DNA of 64,000 nucleotides, taken from contig OY723283.1 of the NCBI GenBank assembly GCA_963210315.1, positions 124,001 to 188,000 of the forward strand. The letters are read 5' to 3'. Source of the DNA: Rhynchopus euleeides. Lineage: Eukaryota; Euglenozoa; Diplonemea; Diplonemida; Diplonemidae. Positions 43,965-55,019 of this stretch are shown here, piece by piece. The notes beneath the pieces are model-generated. The model saw nothing but the letters and a program-made list of their open reading frames with translations. It searched no databases and was not told the DNA's origin. The translations under genes were made by a program, and so were the position numbers. Within the stretch, counting starts at the first letter, position 1, and each line of letters opens with the position of its first letter.

Positions 43965-44879
43965 TTACAGGGGCCCCAGCTCGCCCAGCAGGCACCTGTC
44001 AGTGTCGCACCCACCCCTCGAGGGACCCTGGCTGACGCACGTGGCGATGCGGCAGGCGCCAGCCCACCTGCAGAACCCACGCGTGTTTCCGCACTGCTCG
44101 AAGTCCAGAGCTGCACAGTCGATGGCACCACCGTGGCTGAGCGCGAAAATAACAAACTCGGCATCTTCCGGCAGCACGATCTCCTCGAGGGTGCCAGGCT
44201 GGATCGTCTTCACGTATGCTGACAACGGGTGCCGTGTGCGCGTCCTCCCGTTGGTGAAGCGGGGTGCGCAACGGGCCCGTGCATACCCGTCGGCCACGAG
44301 GTATTGCGGGAGCCCGCCCTTGGCAGACTCGCACGGGTGGCACTCGTAGAGGAGCACCACGACATGGCATGGGGTGGCGGCTTCCCCATCGAAGGCATCG
44401 TTGGGGCACAGGTAGGCCACTGTGGACGCGGCCCTCAGGCGGACCTGCACAGAGGTCTTGACCTGGAAGCCCAGGAGGTAATCAGGGACGTCGTGGAGGA
44501 CAGCAGACTCGCCTGGGAGGGCGCTGAGCGAGAGCTGTTCCCACACAGGCAGGCCAGGGCTGATGAACGAGTCGACGGCCTCCACAGGGCGGCGGGACGA
44601 AGGCCCGTTGTCGGTCTGGACACGCACAGGGGTGTGGTCGTCGAGGGGTTGGGTGATGGAGATGTCTGCGAGGCTCACGGGGGGGCACTGCTCCGCGGCA
44701 GTGCCAGAGGTGCAGGCAGCACTGGCGACGCGGCACACAAGCTGGCTACCTCTCCAGCAGTCCCCGTTGCTGTCGATGACGAGCGAGGCGCTCGGGCAGC
44801 ATGTGCCGCAGAGGGTTGAGCAGTGGCGAGCTGCGATGGCGACAACCAGAGACAACACGACACAGAACCGCAGCGCCAT
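43965..44879 (-). CDS. Secreted cysteine-rich protein, family copy 1
   Basis: A single exon of 304 aa with a signal peptide (about residues 1-18, 'MALRFCVVLSLVVAIAARH'). It then begins 'CSTLCGTCCPSAS', has 'VIDSNGDC', a central 'CHVVVLLYECHPCESAKGGL' block, 'RCAPRFTNGRTRTRH', and a C-terminal cysteine cluster ('CGNTRGFCRWAGACRIATC' ... 'GGCDTDRC'). Around 20 cysteines with regular spacing suggest a disulfide-bonded extracellular fold. I recognise no named domain. Paralogous to the gene at 46044-46934. The start at 44879 was chosen because it opens the hydrophobic leader; the frame extends upstream as non-coding-like sequence. A CAG lies 22 nt before. Confidence 0.82.
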   Translation of the reverse strand: MALRFCVVLSLVVAIAARHCSTLCGTCCPSASLVIDSNGDCWRGSQLVCRVASAACTSGTAAEQCPPVSLADISITQPLDDHTPVRVQTDNGPSSRRPVEAVDSFISPGLPVWEQLSLSALPGESAVLHDVPDYLLGFQVKTSVQVRLRAASTVAYLCPNDAFDGEAATPCHVVVLLYECHPCESAKGGLPQYLVADGYARARCAPRFTNGRTRTRHPLSAYVKTIQPGTLEEIVLPEDAEFVIFALSHGGAIDCAALDFEQCGNTRGFCRWAGACRIATCVSQGPSRGGCDTDRCLLGELGPL

Positions 44880-46043
44880 AATAAGGATGTGTCGTAGAGA
44901 CCTGCGGCAGGGCAGAGCCCAGGGGTGTGGTGTCCGGACTCGCGAGTGGACAGGGATCCGAAACACTCAGGAGAAAGGCAGTGAGGCGACATGGAAACGG
45001 AGGGTATAAGTATCCTGGGCCACTGTTGAGCGAGAACCGCAGTCGCAAGGGAAGAGGGCGTAAAAGCGAAGAGGTGGACGACAGCCAAAAACTGAAACAC
45101 ACGGCGGAACCGGAGAGAAACACGGTGGGGCAACGAACACAGACTGCAAGGCTCGGGAGGAGTGGTGGGAGGGGAGGGCGGGAGGGGGCGCGGACCAGCC
45201 GACCTGCCTTGCTTCATTCGGGTAGTATATCCCTCTGGCACGCACGCAGTGGGTTGTTTTGATTATTCCTTGATCAGGTCGTTCTCCTTCAAGTCGAAGA
45301 ATCGGGACGAGGGCAAAAAATAAATGGAACCGAAAAAAGGTGGAGGAAAAACAGATGAAATGCGAACGGCATTTGTGGATCTTGGTCTCTTGTTGTACAT
45401 GTCTTCGCCACGCACCCTGTCTTTCCCGAATGCAGATGGAGGTTGCAAACCACAGCGCCACAACCACATGCTCGGGGAGAAGGGGCCAAAAGCGGCTAAA
45501 GAACAGCGTAGGCAGGGTGGGGAAAAGTGTCATAAAGCAGCAGTCAAGCGAAAAACCAGTAAATCAGGCCTTGGTCAGTGCAGCGTGCACAGATCTCTTG
45601 CGGCAGGCCTATCGGGTGGGTGGCTCTTCTTGGGAACGGAAGGGAAGAGAGGTTGTTGGATTCATCGGATTTTTTTCGAGGCCCACCTGTGTTTCAAAGC
45701 AGACGGTAAACAGAAGTTTGCTTATACTTTTTCTTTCGTTTTTTGCGTCTTGACCCACACCCCCTGACCCCGGGAGACCGAAAGGCCCGCAGGAACAGCG
45801 CGGCTCTCGCCTTGCTGGGCTGCTCGTGGCCTGTGCCGGCGTGCGGGGTGGGGGTGGGAGAGAGCACCAAAGAGGGTGCCTCTGGAAAAGAACAGCAAGA
45901 GCTATATGAGTAAGAAGACTGAACACATAAAGAATGGACAGCCCTTCCCTCCCGTGGGAACAAACACTTGGCGCGTTTATGAGGAAGGGAAATGATGCCG
46001 GTATTGAAACCATGATACTTGTTCACTTGCTTCTCCCGCGCGC
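44880..46043. other. Spacer between the two cysteine-rich paralogues
   Basis: About 1.16 kb with no gene recognised. Confidence 0.55.
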
Positions 46044-46934
46044 CTATGCGAGCTCCTTCTTGATGCACGTGTCGGTGTTGCAGCCACCACCGGGGCCCAT
46101 CTGGACACATGTGGCGAGCTTGCACCGGTTGCCCTTCCACGTGCAGTGCCCCTTGGTGTTGCCGCAGGCCGCGGCGTCGAGCGAGTCGCAGTCGGTCTGG
46201 GCCAGCGTCATACCGAACAGGGCGAACTCGATGTCAGCCGCAGCCTTGAAGTTGTAGTCGGTGTCCGCGTCCAGGTTCTTCACGTACGCAGTCATCTTGT
46301 GCATCGTGTCCGTGCGCCCGTTGGTGAAGGCCGGGGCGCAGCGCGAACGCTCAAACCCGTCCTGGAGCAGCATCGCCGGCAGCCCACCCTTCTCCGTCTC
46401 GCACGGGTAGCACTCGTACAGGAACACCACGACGTTGCACGGCTGCCCGACCACGCAGCGGAATGTGAACACCGTGTCCTTCTCGATCTTCGTCTTCTTC
46501 GGGACCTTGAAGATTGCCTCGTGGTAGATCGGAGGAACCTCGTGCACCTGTGCAATCTTCCCAGGGAGCTGCGTCAGCTCGAGCTCATTCCACACAGGCG
46601 ACCCCTCGGCAAGGAAGGTGTCGACCGAGTCCAGGGGCCGCCCGGCGTTCGGCCCGACACCTCCCTGAGAGATGGTGAAGGACGGCATGAGAACCGGGTC
46701 GCACGGTGTGGTCGCGGTGGGGCCGGCAAGGCAGCGCCCCGTGGACAGCGCACACACGGCCTTGCCCGTCGCCTCGCTGATGCAGTCGCCGTTGGTGTTG
46801 GGCGTGAGCCTGTCGCCCGGTGTGCTGGAGCGCGGGCAGCAGGTGTTGCACAGAGGCGAGCAGTACTGGGCATGCATGCCCTGCAGCGAGGCCAGCCCAA
46901 TGGAGGCGAGCAGGAGAAGCTTGCGCGACATCAT
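46044..46934 (-). CDS. Secreted cysteine-rich protein, family copy 2
   Basis: A single exon of 296 aa with a leader 'MMSRKLLLLASIGLASLQGM' cleaved near 'HAQ'. It is paralogous to copy 1 along its length: 'YCSPLCNTCCPRSS', 'TNTNGDC'-like 'NTNGDCISE', 'CNVVVFLYECYPCETEKGGL', 'RCAPAFTNGRTDT', 'CGNTKGHCTWKGNRCKLATC' and 'GGCNTDTC'. The best-kept block is the central FLYECxPCExxKGGLP segment and the following 'TNGRT'. The C-terminal CxW/C pattern recalls cysteine modules of PSI or plexin type, but I cannot assign it. Function unknown; presumably surface or secreted. The ATG is five nt after a TAG trinucleotide ('ACGATAG'). Confidence 0.85.
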   Translation of the reverse strand: MMSRKLLLLASIGLASLQGMHAQYCSPLCNTCCPRSSTPGDRLTPNTNGDCISEATGKAVCALSTGRCLAGPTATTPCDPVLMPSFTISQGGVGPNAGRPLDSVDTFLAEGSPVWNELELTQLPGKIAQVHEVPPIYHEAIFKVPKKTKIEKDTVFTFRCVVGQPCNVVVFLYECYPCETEKGGLPAMLLQDGFERSRCAPAFTNGRTDTMHKMTAYVKNLDADTDYNFKAAADIEFALFGMTLAQTDCDSLDAAACGNTKGHCTWKGNRCKLATCVQMGPGGGCNTDTCIKKELA

Positions 46935-47173
46935 TTTTTCTATCGTTGGTTTGTTGATGTGTGGTATAAATCTGCACGGGAGGGTGTGTTGCGAACAAAA
47001 GCAGTGCCAGGCAAATTTCTTCACAAAGCGAAAACTCCGCGGGCTTGGGTGCCCGTTGGCAAGGCTGCTCACTGCACCAGACCTCCGTCGAGCCACGGGT
47101 GACGAATCGCAAGGTGGTTGGAAAACCACCTCTTCAATATGCGGTCACACCGTGCTTCCAATCAGGGCTGTGA

Positions 47174-49060
47174 TCACACCCCAATCTCCAACGCTTCGCG
47201 CTCGAGACGCTTGTGCTGCACTTGCAGATCCAGAGTGCGCTTATGCTCCTGCTCCTGACGTTTCTGCTCCAATCGACGGGCCCGCTCGCGCTCCTCCACC
47301 ATCTTCAGATGCCGCACCAGCTGGTCGTGCACCTCATCATCATTGTGCCGCTGCTGTCTTGTCAACTGCTGCTTCTCTTGGATCTGTCTGTCCAATTCAG
47401 CCTTCGTGTGTGTCGCCTGTTCGTGCCGACGCCGCGCCTGTGCGTTCGTCTCCTCCAGCATCAGACGCTTTACCCGCTCGTGTTCACGACGCTCCGCCCC
47501 AGTGTCCCCAAGATCCACCCAGCTCTGGTTTCCTTTTTTGCTCAGGTGCGGTGCCATGCCGTCCACTGCCTGCTGGTGCCGTGCAAACGCGTCCTTCTTG
47601 AGCTGATGCTGCCTCCTCCGCTCGTGTTCCTTCCTGCGGAGAGTAGCGGAGAGTGGTTACCAACAGAAGGCCAGGCAGCGTAGCCACCCCAGTGCCCACA
47701 GAGACGCAATACACTGGCGAGGTTTCTTTGACACCACCCGCATGTCGGCGGGGGGGTAGCCCGCCGACCCCCAAACAGAAACAGAGGCAGTGCGCAGATC
47801 AGGCGCCGCATGGCTCGAACATACTGGTCTAAAACGTCGAGATTCTTCAGGAACTCCAGCCGTTCCTCCTCCCGCTGCCTGCGCGACACCTCCTGGTGCC
47901 TGTGGTGAGGGTGATGCCGCGTGGCTTGAGCTCAGACGACATACGTCTTCTCCCGCTCCTTCAGGTATGAACTGAGCTCCTGCACCTTCTGCTGCTTCTC
48001 GAGACGTCGCCTGAAGAGTGGGTGCACAGGGTAACACACACAGTGTTCTTCCGGTGGCAACGAACGAGAGGAGTGAAGTGAAGTCGTATCCCCCCCCAAT
48101 AACCCCAGTGGGGTCCTACGCAAGCGCCAGCGGACAAAATACCCCCCCTCCCCACCTCCCCTCGAGCATATTTTTTGCCAAACTCATGACAAATGAAGCG
48201 AACAACAAATCGATGCCATACTGCTGCTTCTTCTGCTTCTCAGACTCGACGATGAGGTTCAGCTCCTGCGCGACCTGGAGCGTCTCCTGCTTCTCCTCCT
48301 TGATGCGGCGCTCCTTCTCCCCCAGCCGCTGGTGGTAGTCGCTGATCCGCTGCGCCTTCGCACGCTCCCACACCCTCTTCTTCTCCTCCTGCTGCTGCAG
48401 AAACGCACGGTCCTTCTCCTCGTTGCAGCTGCGCTGCGTCTCGAGGTAGCGCATGTCCTCCTCCTTCACCCGCTCCTCCGCCTGCCGCCTCTCGCGCACC
48501 TGCCTCTCCAGGTCCGCCCTGTGCCGCGACACGCTGTCCTTCATCACCTGCTGCAGCTCGGCCTGCTCCTGATGATACTTCTCCACGTCCTGCAGGATCC
48601 CCGTGGCCCACGTCGACTTCCCAGCCGTCGCGCCGCGTGGCGGCTGCGGGTGACGCCGCGGCGGCTGCGGCACCGACACCTGCGAGGAGACTGCAGAATA
48701 TATAGAAGGCGTGTCAGCATGGGCGAGACGCCCCACCTGGGAGCGTTCCTGCTTCGAAGGCGTCCCGCTCTTCACAGGGGGGAGAAGCGACTCGACGGCA
48801 GACACGTTGCTCCTGTCCGGAGCATTGCGGGAGTGATGCGTGTGTGTCTGTGTCTGCGTCTTCCACTGCACCACCTTCGCCGCAATACGCGCAAGGTCTT
48901 TATTAGAAACGCTCCTCGCCCCGGAGATCAACGTGCGGAGCTCGTCACGGAGCACCGCCCTCTCATCCTGCGAGAGTGTCCGGTCCCCCATGCGCTTGTG
49001 AATCAGCTGCTCGACCCGCTCGCGTATTCTGTCAAACAAAGCCTCACTGACTTTCACCAT
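47174..49060 (-). CDS. Trichohyalin/plectin-homology-like coiled-coil protein, probably axonemal (four exons)
   Basis: Exons are 48222-49060, 47945-48010, 47825-47899 and 47174-47633. Introns of 211, 45 and 190 bp all start GTATG and end CAG, and together give 479 aa in frame. Each junction restores the heptads: 'KKQQ|RRLEKQQ', 'REKT|HQEVSRRQ', 'LDVLDQ|KEHERRR'. The N-terminus ('MVKVSEALFDRIRERVEQLI') is a helical head. The rest is Arg/Glu/Gln-rich single-helix or coiled coil like the TPH-domain family (MNS1, CFAP45, CFAP53, trichoplein), which binds inside doublet microtubules or at basal bodies. The exact orthologue is unclear. Its ATG follows a C-rich stretch and 'CCTAAG'. Neighbouring DRC12-like and EF-hand genes fit flagellar biology. 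Confidence 0.78.
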
Positions 49061-49675
49061 TTTATCTTAGGCCACCCCACCCCCCCCGAGAAGGCGTGGG
49101 GGCGGGGGGTGGGGGAGGGCGGGAGTGTGTGTGAGTGGGGATCGTCGGGGTCGAGAGAGGTCGAGGCACGCGGGCAAACGAGAGAGGGAAAAGGCGGGCT
49201 GCAGTAATTAGGAACGGCAAAAGGAAAAGGTGATTGGGGGGTGGGTGGTGGTGGTGGCCTTGTCTTAACAAATCGTTTGGCGTGTGTAAACTGACAGCCT
49301 CTATCCGCCCCACCCTCGGCAAAACGGCGGCCTGTGCAGTGCGTGTGGTGGGCTGTGCGTCCTGGCCGTGCCTCCGAACACCCCAGGAGGGGGTGCGAAT
49401 CCCCTTCTTAATCCCCTTCTGAGGCGATGGTAGAATGTGTGTTGGCGCTGTTTGATTTGCCCACCTCCACACAGAGAGTATGCAACCAAAAACTGCTCGA
49501 CCCGCAGCGGGACGGGGAAGGGGGGCACGCAGCTTCCGATCGACAACCAGCTTTCCCCGATAACAGGCGGGGGGCCGGAGGGGGGGGGGCTGCCCCCCTC
49601 CCCTGGGGGTCACGGATGCCGACAGCTGCGCTCCCCCTGTCACCGACACGCCGACACCCCGGAAGGGGGTCGGGG
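49061..49675. other. Spacer between EF-hand-like and TPH-like genes
   Basis: The open minus-strand frame here is continuous with the EF-hand-like gene only by reading through its intron. On the gene-sense strand the last 60 nt before the TPH ATG are C-rich. Confidence 0.55.
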
Positions 49676-51377
49676 TCAGCACCCGGCGGGCGCGACACCC
49701 TCTCCTGGGTTCCGAAAATACCCCTCCAGCATCTGTCCCGTTGTGGTGGTGGTTGTGCGCGACACGGCATCCGCCCCACCGCCCCACCCCTGCAAAGAAC
49801 GACACCACCCCACCCCACCACTTCCCGCCGCGACATACCCTGGCAGGCAGGAGGACGGGGCGGGGCTGCCGCACCCAAGTTGCAAGGGCCAGCCCCGTGT
49901 CGGGGGGGCTGTCAGCGCAGTACGACCGGCGCACCCCCAGCATGCAGGGCATGGCGAGCTGCCACGTCAGCACGTCCAGCAGCGGCCCGTCGACGCGCAG
50001 GCCCAGGGAGGCCGACAGGAGGCCCTGCAGCTGGGCTGGGGTGGCGAACGACGCGTCTCCCAGGCAGGGCCTCTGCCGGTTGACCCACTTCGCCCGCAGC
50101 GTGCGGATCAGGCTGCAGCAGGCGTCGGGCTCCGGGGGCAGGGTCGAGAAGTCAGGCAGGGAGGTGCGGGGTATCTCCGAGGCGTCGAGGTCCTCTAGAA
50201 AGTCGGGGTAGGCAAACTGGCAGCGCTGCGCTGTGTGGTTGTACACAGCGCACAGGATGTCGAGCCAGAAGGCAGGGATGGTGGTGCCGTATTGCTCTGA
50301 TACAATAGCCTGGAAATCAGTCAACGCGATGTGCCCCGATGACTTGCTGTCTGCGCGCTTGCAGGCGAGGTTCAGGTCGTCCATTTGGCCCGACAGCTTC
50401 AGGCGGGTATCCCTGCCGTGTGCGGTGGGGTTGACCAGCACGTCGCCTGCGAGGGGTTTGGCGGGGAAGGGGGTCTCCTGCAGATCCGCCAGCAGGCCCC
50501 GCATCGCTGCGTGCGTCACGCCTGCGATGGCGGCGCGGCAGAGCCAGAAGTCTGTGAGGGTGACGGGGCACTTCAGGGCCTGCAGGAAGGCCTCTGCGCG
50601 GAACAGCTTGAAGGAGGCCCTGCCGCGGAAGGCAGAGTATCGGAGGCACAGCGCCTGCTGGTAGCCCTGTGGAACAGGGATGCCCGCATCCGCAAAGACA
50701 GACCACACGATTGGCTCTGAGATGATGGCGCCGTGTTCCTCGTCGTGCCCGAAGCACCCCTGCTCGTGCATGGCGAACACAGCCTGGTGCACAGCAGTGT
50801 GTTCGGTGCAGATTAGGCCCCTCAGCCACCGGATCTCCTGCGACTCCCACGGCGTGGCGGAGCGGTGCGCCTCACACCCGTCGACGGCCTGCAGGAACTG
50901 TGTCACGTTGACACTCCCCGGAGAGCGTGACCGCTCTTTCGCCAGCTCCACGGTGGCCTGGATCTCCAGCGACGCGCTCACTCCGTGGTGGGCAGCCAGC
51001 TGTGTGAGGCAGTCATGCAGCTTCTCAGGCGCGCACAGCAGGGCCAGCTCGCCGTTGGTGTCAACCCAGCTGGAGTGCTGCAGCGCCTCCTTGGCTGTGC
51101 ACCACCCTGCGAAGAGCTTCGTGCGCAGCCACATCTCCACCACGTCCGTCTCCCTCTCATGCCTGACAGCGTCGTTCATCTCCTCGCAGCTGAGATAGAG
51201 TTCTCTGTCGATGTGCCCGAAGGAGAACGGCCCATGCAGGCCGAAGGTGCCAAAGCCCTCGTCATCGCCCTGCACACCCCCCGACTGCGGGCCGTCCTCC
51301 TCATCTGAGTAGTCTGCCTGGTAGGGTGTGATATCCTTGGAGTACTCATTGTGAACAGGCGTGGCAAACAGCTTCAT
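49676..51377 (-). CDS. EF-hand-like protein, possibly flagellar (two exons)
   Basis: Exon 1 is 49839-51377 (513 codons). I place a donor at 49838 (GTATGTCG) and a last exon at 49676-49732 after 'GGGACAG', giving 531 aa. The frame otherwise runs through GC-rich spacer to 49062, which looks non-coding. The N-terminus is acidic ('YQADYSDEEDGPQ'). The body is a series of helical pairs. One loop ('RADSKSSGHIALTDFQAI') fits a degenerate calcium-binding EF-hand (D-K-S-H-T-D), and other pairs resemble EF-hands without ligands, as in EFCAB-type or calpain-like axonemal proteins. Start chosen at the first ATG (51377). Function is inferred only; the 3' splice is the least certain part. Confidence 0.65.
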
Positions 51378-52705
51378 CCCGCGTGCCGTGTGTGGCTTCG
51401 CCACACAGTGCCGAAGCTGACAGGGAAGCCGCCTACGGATCGACTAGACTGCCCGCAGTGGGGGGCATGGCAGTGAGGCCTACGAAAGGCCGCCTGTTGG
51501 GCGATGTGTTAGGGGGATATATGGCACGCGACAGACAGGTGGGAGGGGAGGGTGGTGTGGTGGTTCGATCACTAGATGAATGGAAAGCGCAGGGGGTGAG
51601 GGGGGGGGGGTGAGGGGGGGGGGGGGGCACGGCTGCCGTTCGACCGAAAAGAAAGCGGGGCGTAAAATCTGAAGAAAGAAGACGGAACACGCATGAGCGG
51701 AAAGAGACGAAAACTACCTCAAGAAACAATAACGGCTTCAGGAGACGCACTCCACACGGGCAGATACCCCTGGAGGCAGAGAGAGAAGTGGCAGTGCCGC
51801 ACACGGTGCACGGCGACACGGGGAAATGTGGGTGGGATGGCTTTGAGGGGATGAGAGTAGAGGAAAGGAGTTGAGGAGTTTGAGTCCGGCAGGAGCAAGG
51901 AAAAATAGGGGAGGGGGGAGGGGGGGTGTCAAGGAGGCCCCCCCTGGTTACCTGAAAGCGGTGTGTGGGCGGCACACGCTGTACAAACAAATCACTGCAA
52001 GAGGCATCGGCCACTACTTCGCCTGACGCAAAGGCGGAAGGGGTAGAGTTTGGCAGAGGCTCGAGTGCCGTGCATGTGGGAGAGGCTGAGACCGAGTGGG
52101 GGTGGGGGTGGGGGGCCAGAACACCCGGTGAAGGGTGTTGTGGTGTCGGGTCTGAGCGCCCCTTCCAACCTAGTTGGCAACGTGGCAGGAAGTGGAAGAG
52201 ATGCCCCGGCAGCGAGGCAAGAAACAACACAACAAAGCCCTACTACACCGTGACCTCCCCACGAGGCACGGATCAGGTAACCACGGAGGCTTCGCAAGAC
52301 GCAGCGGTGCTGCTGAAACTACTGGAGAAGGGTGACTAAGGAGATGGCCCAAGGCATCAGATTCCCTTGATGTTGGTAATACCTGAGAAGTCCGAGGGCT
52401 GTTGCGAAGGCTGGTGCTACAATGAGAACGATGCGCCCCTCTCGCATGCCGGTTTGCTCTCGCAGGCTTTGGTTGGCTGGAGCTTCAGGGCAGTGGAGGG
52501 ACTAAAAGAAGGAGGGTAGGCAGAGCACGACAGCCGGTTGCACCGAAGGAGTCGCAAGAGCGAAAGGGAGCAACGGCAGTTGCGTTCTTTGAAACAGCAG
52601 AACACCTCCACAGCCTGGCGGGGCGTGTGAAGTGCAAAGGATCTGCAGGGCAAAATTTGTTGATGTTAACAGCGCCCTAATACGCTCAAATAAATCAGCG
52701 ATTGT
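51378..52705. other. Spacer, left part
   Basis: No supportable gene. Proline-rich minus-strand frames near 51433-52230 come from pyrimidine-rich simple sequence; G runs at about 51599-51628. Confidence 0.5.
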
Positions 52706-52804
52706 GGGGGGTCTTCGCTCTCGGCAAAGTTCGGCAGTTTTCAGCCAAATTACCAGGAAATACACCAAATAATGCATTTTTCCGGCAGTGTTGCGAAGCC
52801 CCCC
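52706..52804. repeat. Short hairpin element (MITE-like), copy 1
   Basis: 99 bp starting 'ggggggtcttcgct' and ending 'tgcgaagcccccc', inverted ends. The interior 'cagttttcagccaaattacc' matches copy 2 at 56127-56236. Confidence 0.8.
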
Positions 52805-54085
52805 GAACAGACAAACACAGAGCGTGATATTCAGCGACCCATTCGACCCGCTCATGGCGCGTATCACGTGTGGATGTCATGATTCACCACCATACAAGCA
52901 CGCACTGTATCGATAAATATCGAGGCCGGGGTGGTGATGTTGGCGCAGTTCGGTCAACACATCAGGTGTATGCGGGATCTGTAAAAGCTGACATTGTTGC
53001 AATGACCGGGACTCGGCCAGCTTGATGGATGCGCCTACGATTTGGGTTTCAAGGTGGGCGAATGTTTCTTCTGAGCGCTGCGAATCACTCGTGGGCGTTT
53101 CGCTTTTCGCAAAGATGAATGTGACGCAAAGGCGCGGAGAGCTCTGGACTGTGAGGAGGCAACAACAATTTTTCGGTTGCACGACCGCACACTCTGTGCG
53201 GCCACGCTACCTTGAGACACAAGCAGCTGAGGAACAGAAACTGTACGAGGGGAACTGTTACATTCCCATTGGGACAAAATATCGCGATAAAAATGCAAAC
53301 ATCACCGCGGAGATGCGTCGCCAAAAGGGGTGAGAACAGGAACAACCAATTCGCCAGCAGTGTATGGCAAAACTTCGGTTCTCCACCTCTTCTTCGACAC
53401 ACATCCGCCTGTCTGGGGGTCAGAGTTGGTGCACGCTACTGGCTGCACAGGCAATTGCACAGTCCTGACAGACGTCGTTGCTCACAGAGAACACTGCATC
53501 GATCATTGCACTCGCTCAGTCCTGCACGTCCAAGTGCCACAAGCAGTGTCGGTGCACAAACCAAGACCATACCTCGGCCTCACGACGGGGTCCAGCCGAG
53601 GCTTGCAGAGTCCAGAAAAGTGTTAGAGTCGTACGTCAATGATGTGATCGTACACCAAACAGTCCAGGGACTCGCATGGTGTCGGACAGCGAGCAGCAAG
53701 GCCGCATAATGACTGCCTTATCATCACCAGTCCTGAGGAAATGGGAAATCATGCTGTTGAAAGCTGTTTGAAAATGACTTGGTGTTCCATTCATTGGACG
53801 AACGGTGCCTGCAAGTTGTGCAGGGACGACCGCAACAGTGGTACTTTCGTGCGAAACGCTAGCTGAAAAAGGAAGCCGGCGTACATATGCTTGTGTAACT
53901 GGACCAGGTGCTGAAAAGTACAACAGGCGAAGGGAGAGGGCGTATAGCAACCGTGGGTATAAGCAATCGGCTGCGCAGCCCCGCGGTGAACAAGAAGGGC
54001 AAGAAGGAAGACCGAAGGAATACGTATGTGGGGACACCCCCATAATTAGACAGGGTGGGGAGGGGGTACCGCGGCGTCCGCATGG

Positions 54086-54109
54086 CCCTACGTTCAATTG
54101 AACGTAGGG
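54086..54109. repeat. 24-bp perfect palindrome
   Basis: 'ccctacgttcaa' followed directly by its reverse complement. It could be a dimeric protein-binding site or a cruciform. Confidence 0.9.
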
Positions 54110-54996
54110 TCACGGTGGAGTCGCAGAGAAAGAAACTTACACGTACCAAAATGAAACAGTCGATGAGTGATTTGAGCCATGAGCGCGGGTGGGAACTGAT
54201 GGCAAAAACCCCACATTCTCGACCAGCGTGTGCTTCAGAGCGGCAGTGTAGCAGACTCGGAAAATCGTTTCGGAATTCCATCCACAAAAGGCACGTTGAG
54301 ATGCGGTGATGTGGGGTGCACAGCGTATATGGTTCTCGTGCCGTGGTCTTTCGTGGACTTCTGTCGACACCGGCCCGCTCATCCATTGATGAAGATCGTT
54401 ACGACACATAAAGGTTGAATATACATGGCAGGCCACAGTCGGCTCACGAATCGCAATCTCCACGACCATGGATCATCGCATGTGCACGGCAAAACCAAAT
54501 AACTTCCTTCTGTCTGCGACCCTGACAGCTGATTTGACGACTCTCGTAAAACGCTGCACACACAAACCTGCCCGGGGGCACACCGAGTGTTCGTCAAACG
54601 GGAAAAGGGCAAAGGACGGAACGTCGCTCGATGTCTGATTTCCAAATACACTGCGACGCAGCGTGTGTGCAGTAACCAAACCGCTCAGACCTGGCTGCTC
54701 TGAATCCGCATGATACATGATTGCAACCTGGGCATACACGACAGGTGCCGTGTCTTCTGATGATTGTGTGAAGAGGGAGAGGAATAGAGCAAATACAGAC
54801 GTCCAGAATCGCTTAGCTGGTGGGTGATAAGTTCGGTGGATTTGGATCCCCCCGAAAAAATTGGAGGCTTACCCCGCCAACCTTTTCTGGCTGTGTATCT
54901 CCCACACGTCGCCGACTCAACGAAAAGAAGAAAAGGCATGACCACAGTGGCAGACGGCACAAGACCACCGGGAGTTAGCCATGGACGCAGGGCAAC

Positions 54997-55019
54997 ATCA
55001 CCTGTAGAGAACAGGTGAT
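54997..55019. repeat. Short hairpin
   Basis: 'atcacctgt' and its complement 'acaggtgat' flank a 5-nt loop. Confidence 0.7.

Noticed and set aside
49062..49838. C-terminal extension of the EF-hand-like ORF to 780 residues
   Set aside because: Composition turns to Pro/Arg/Gly low complexity right after a GTATG donor; the stretch is simple-sequence-rich spacer.
51433..52230. 265-codon minus-strand ORF
   Set aside because: Pro/Ser/Cys-rich translation of pyrimidine-rich spacer, no domain.
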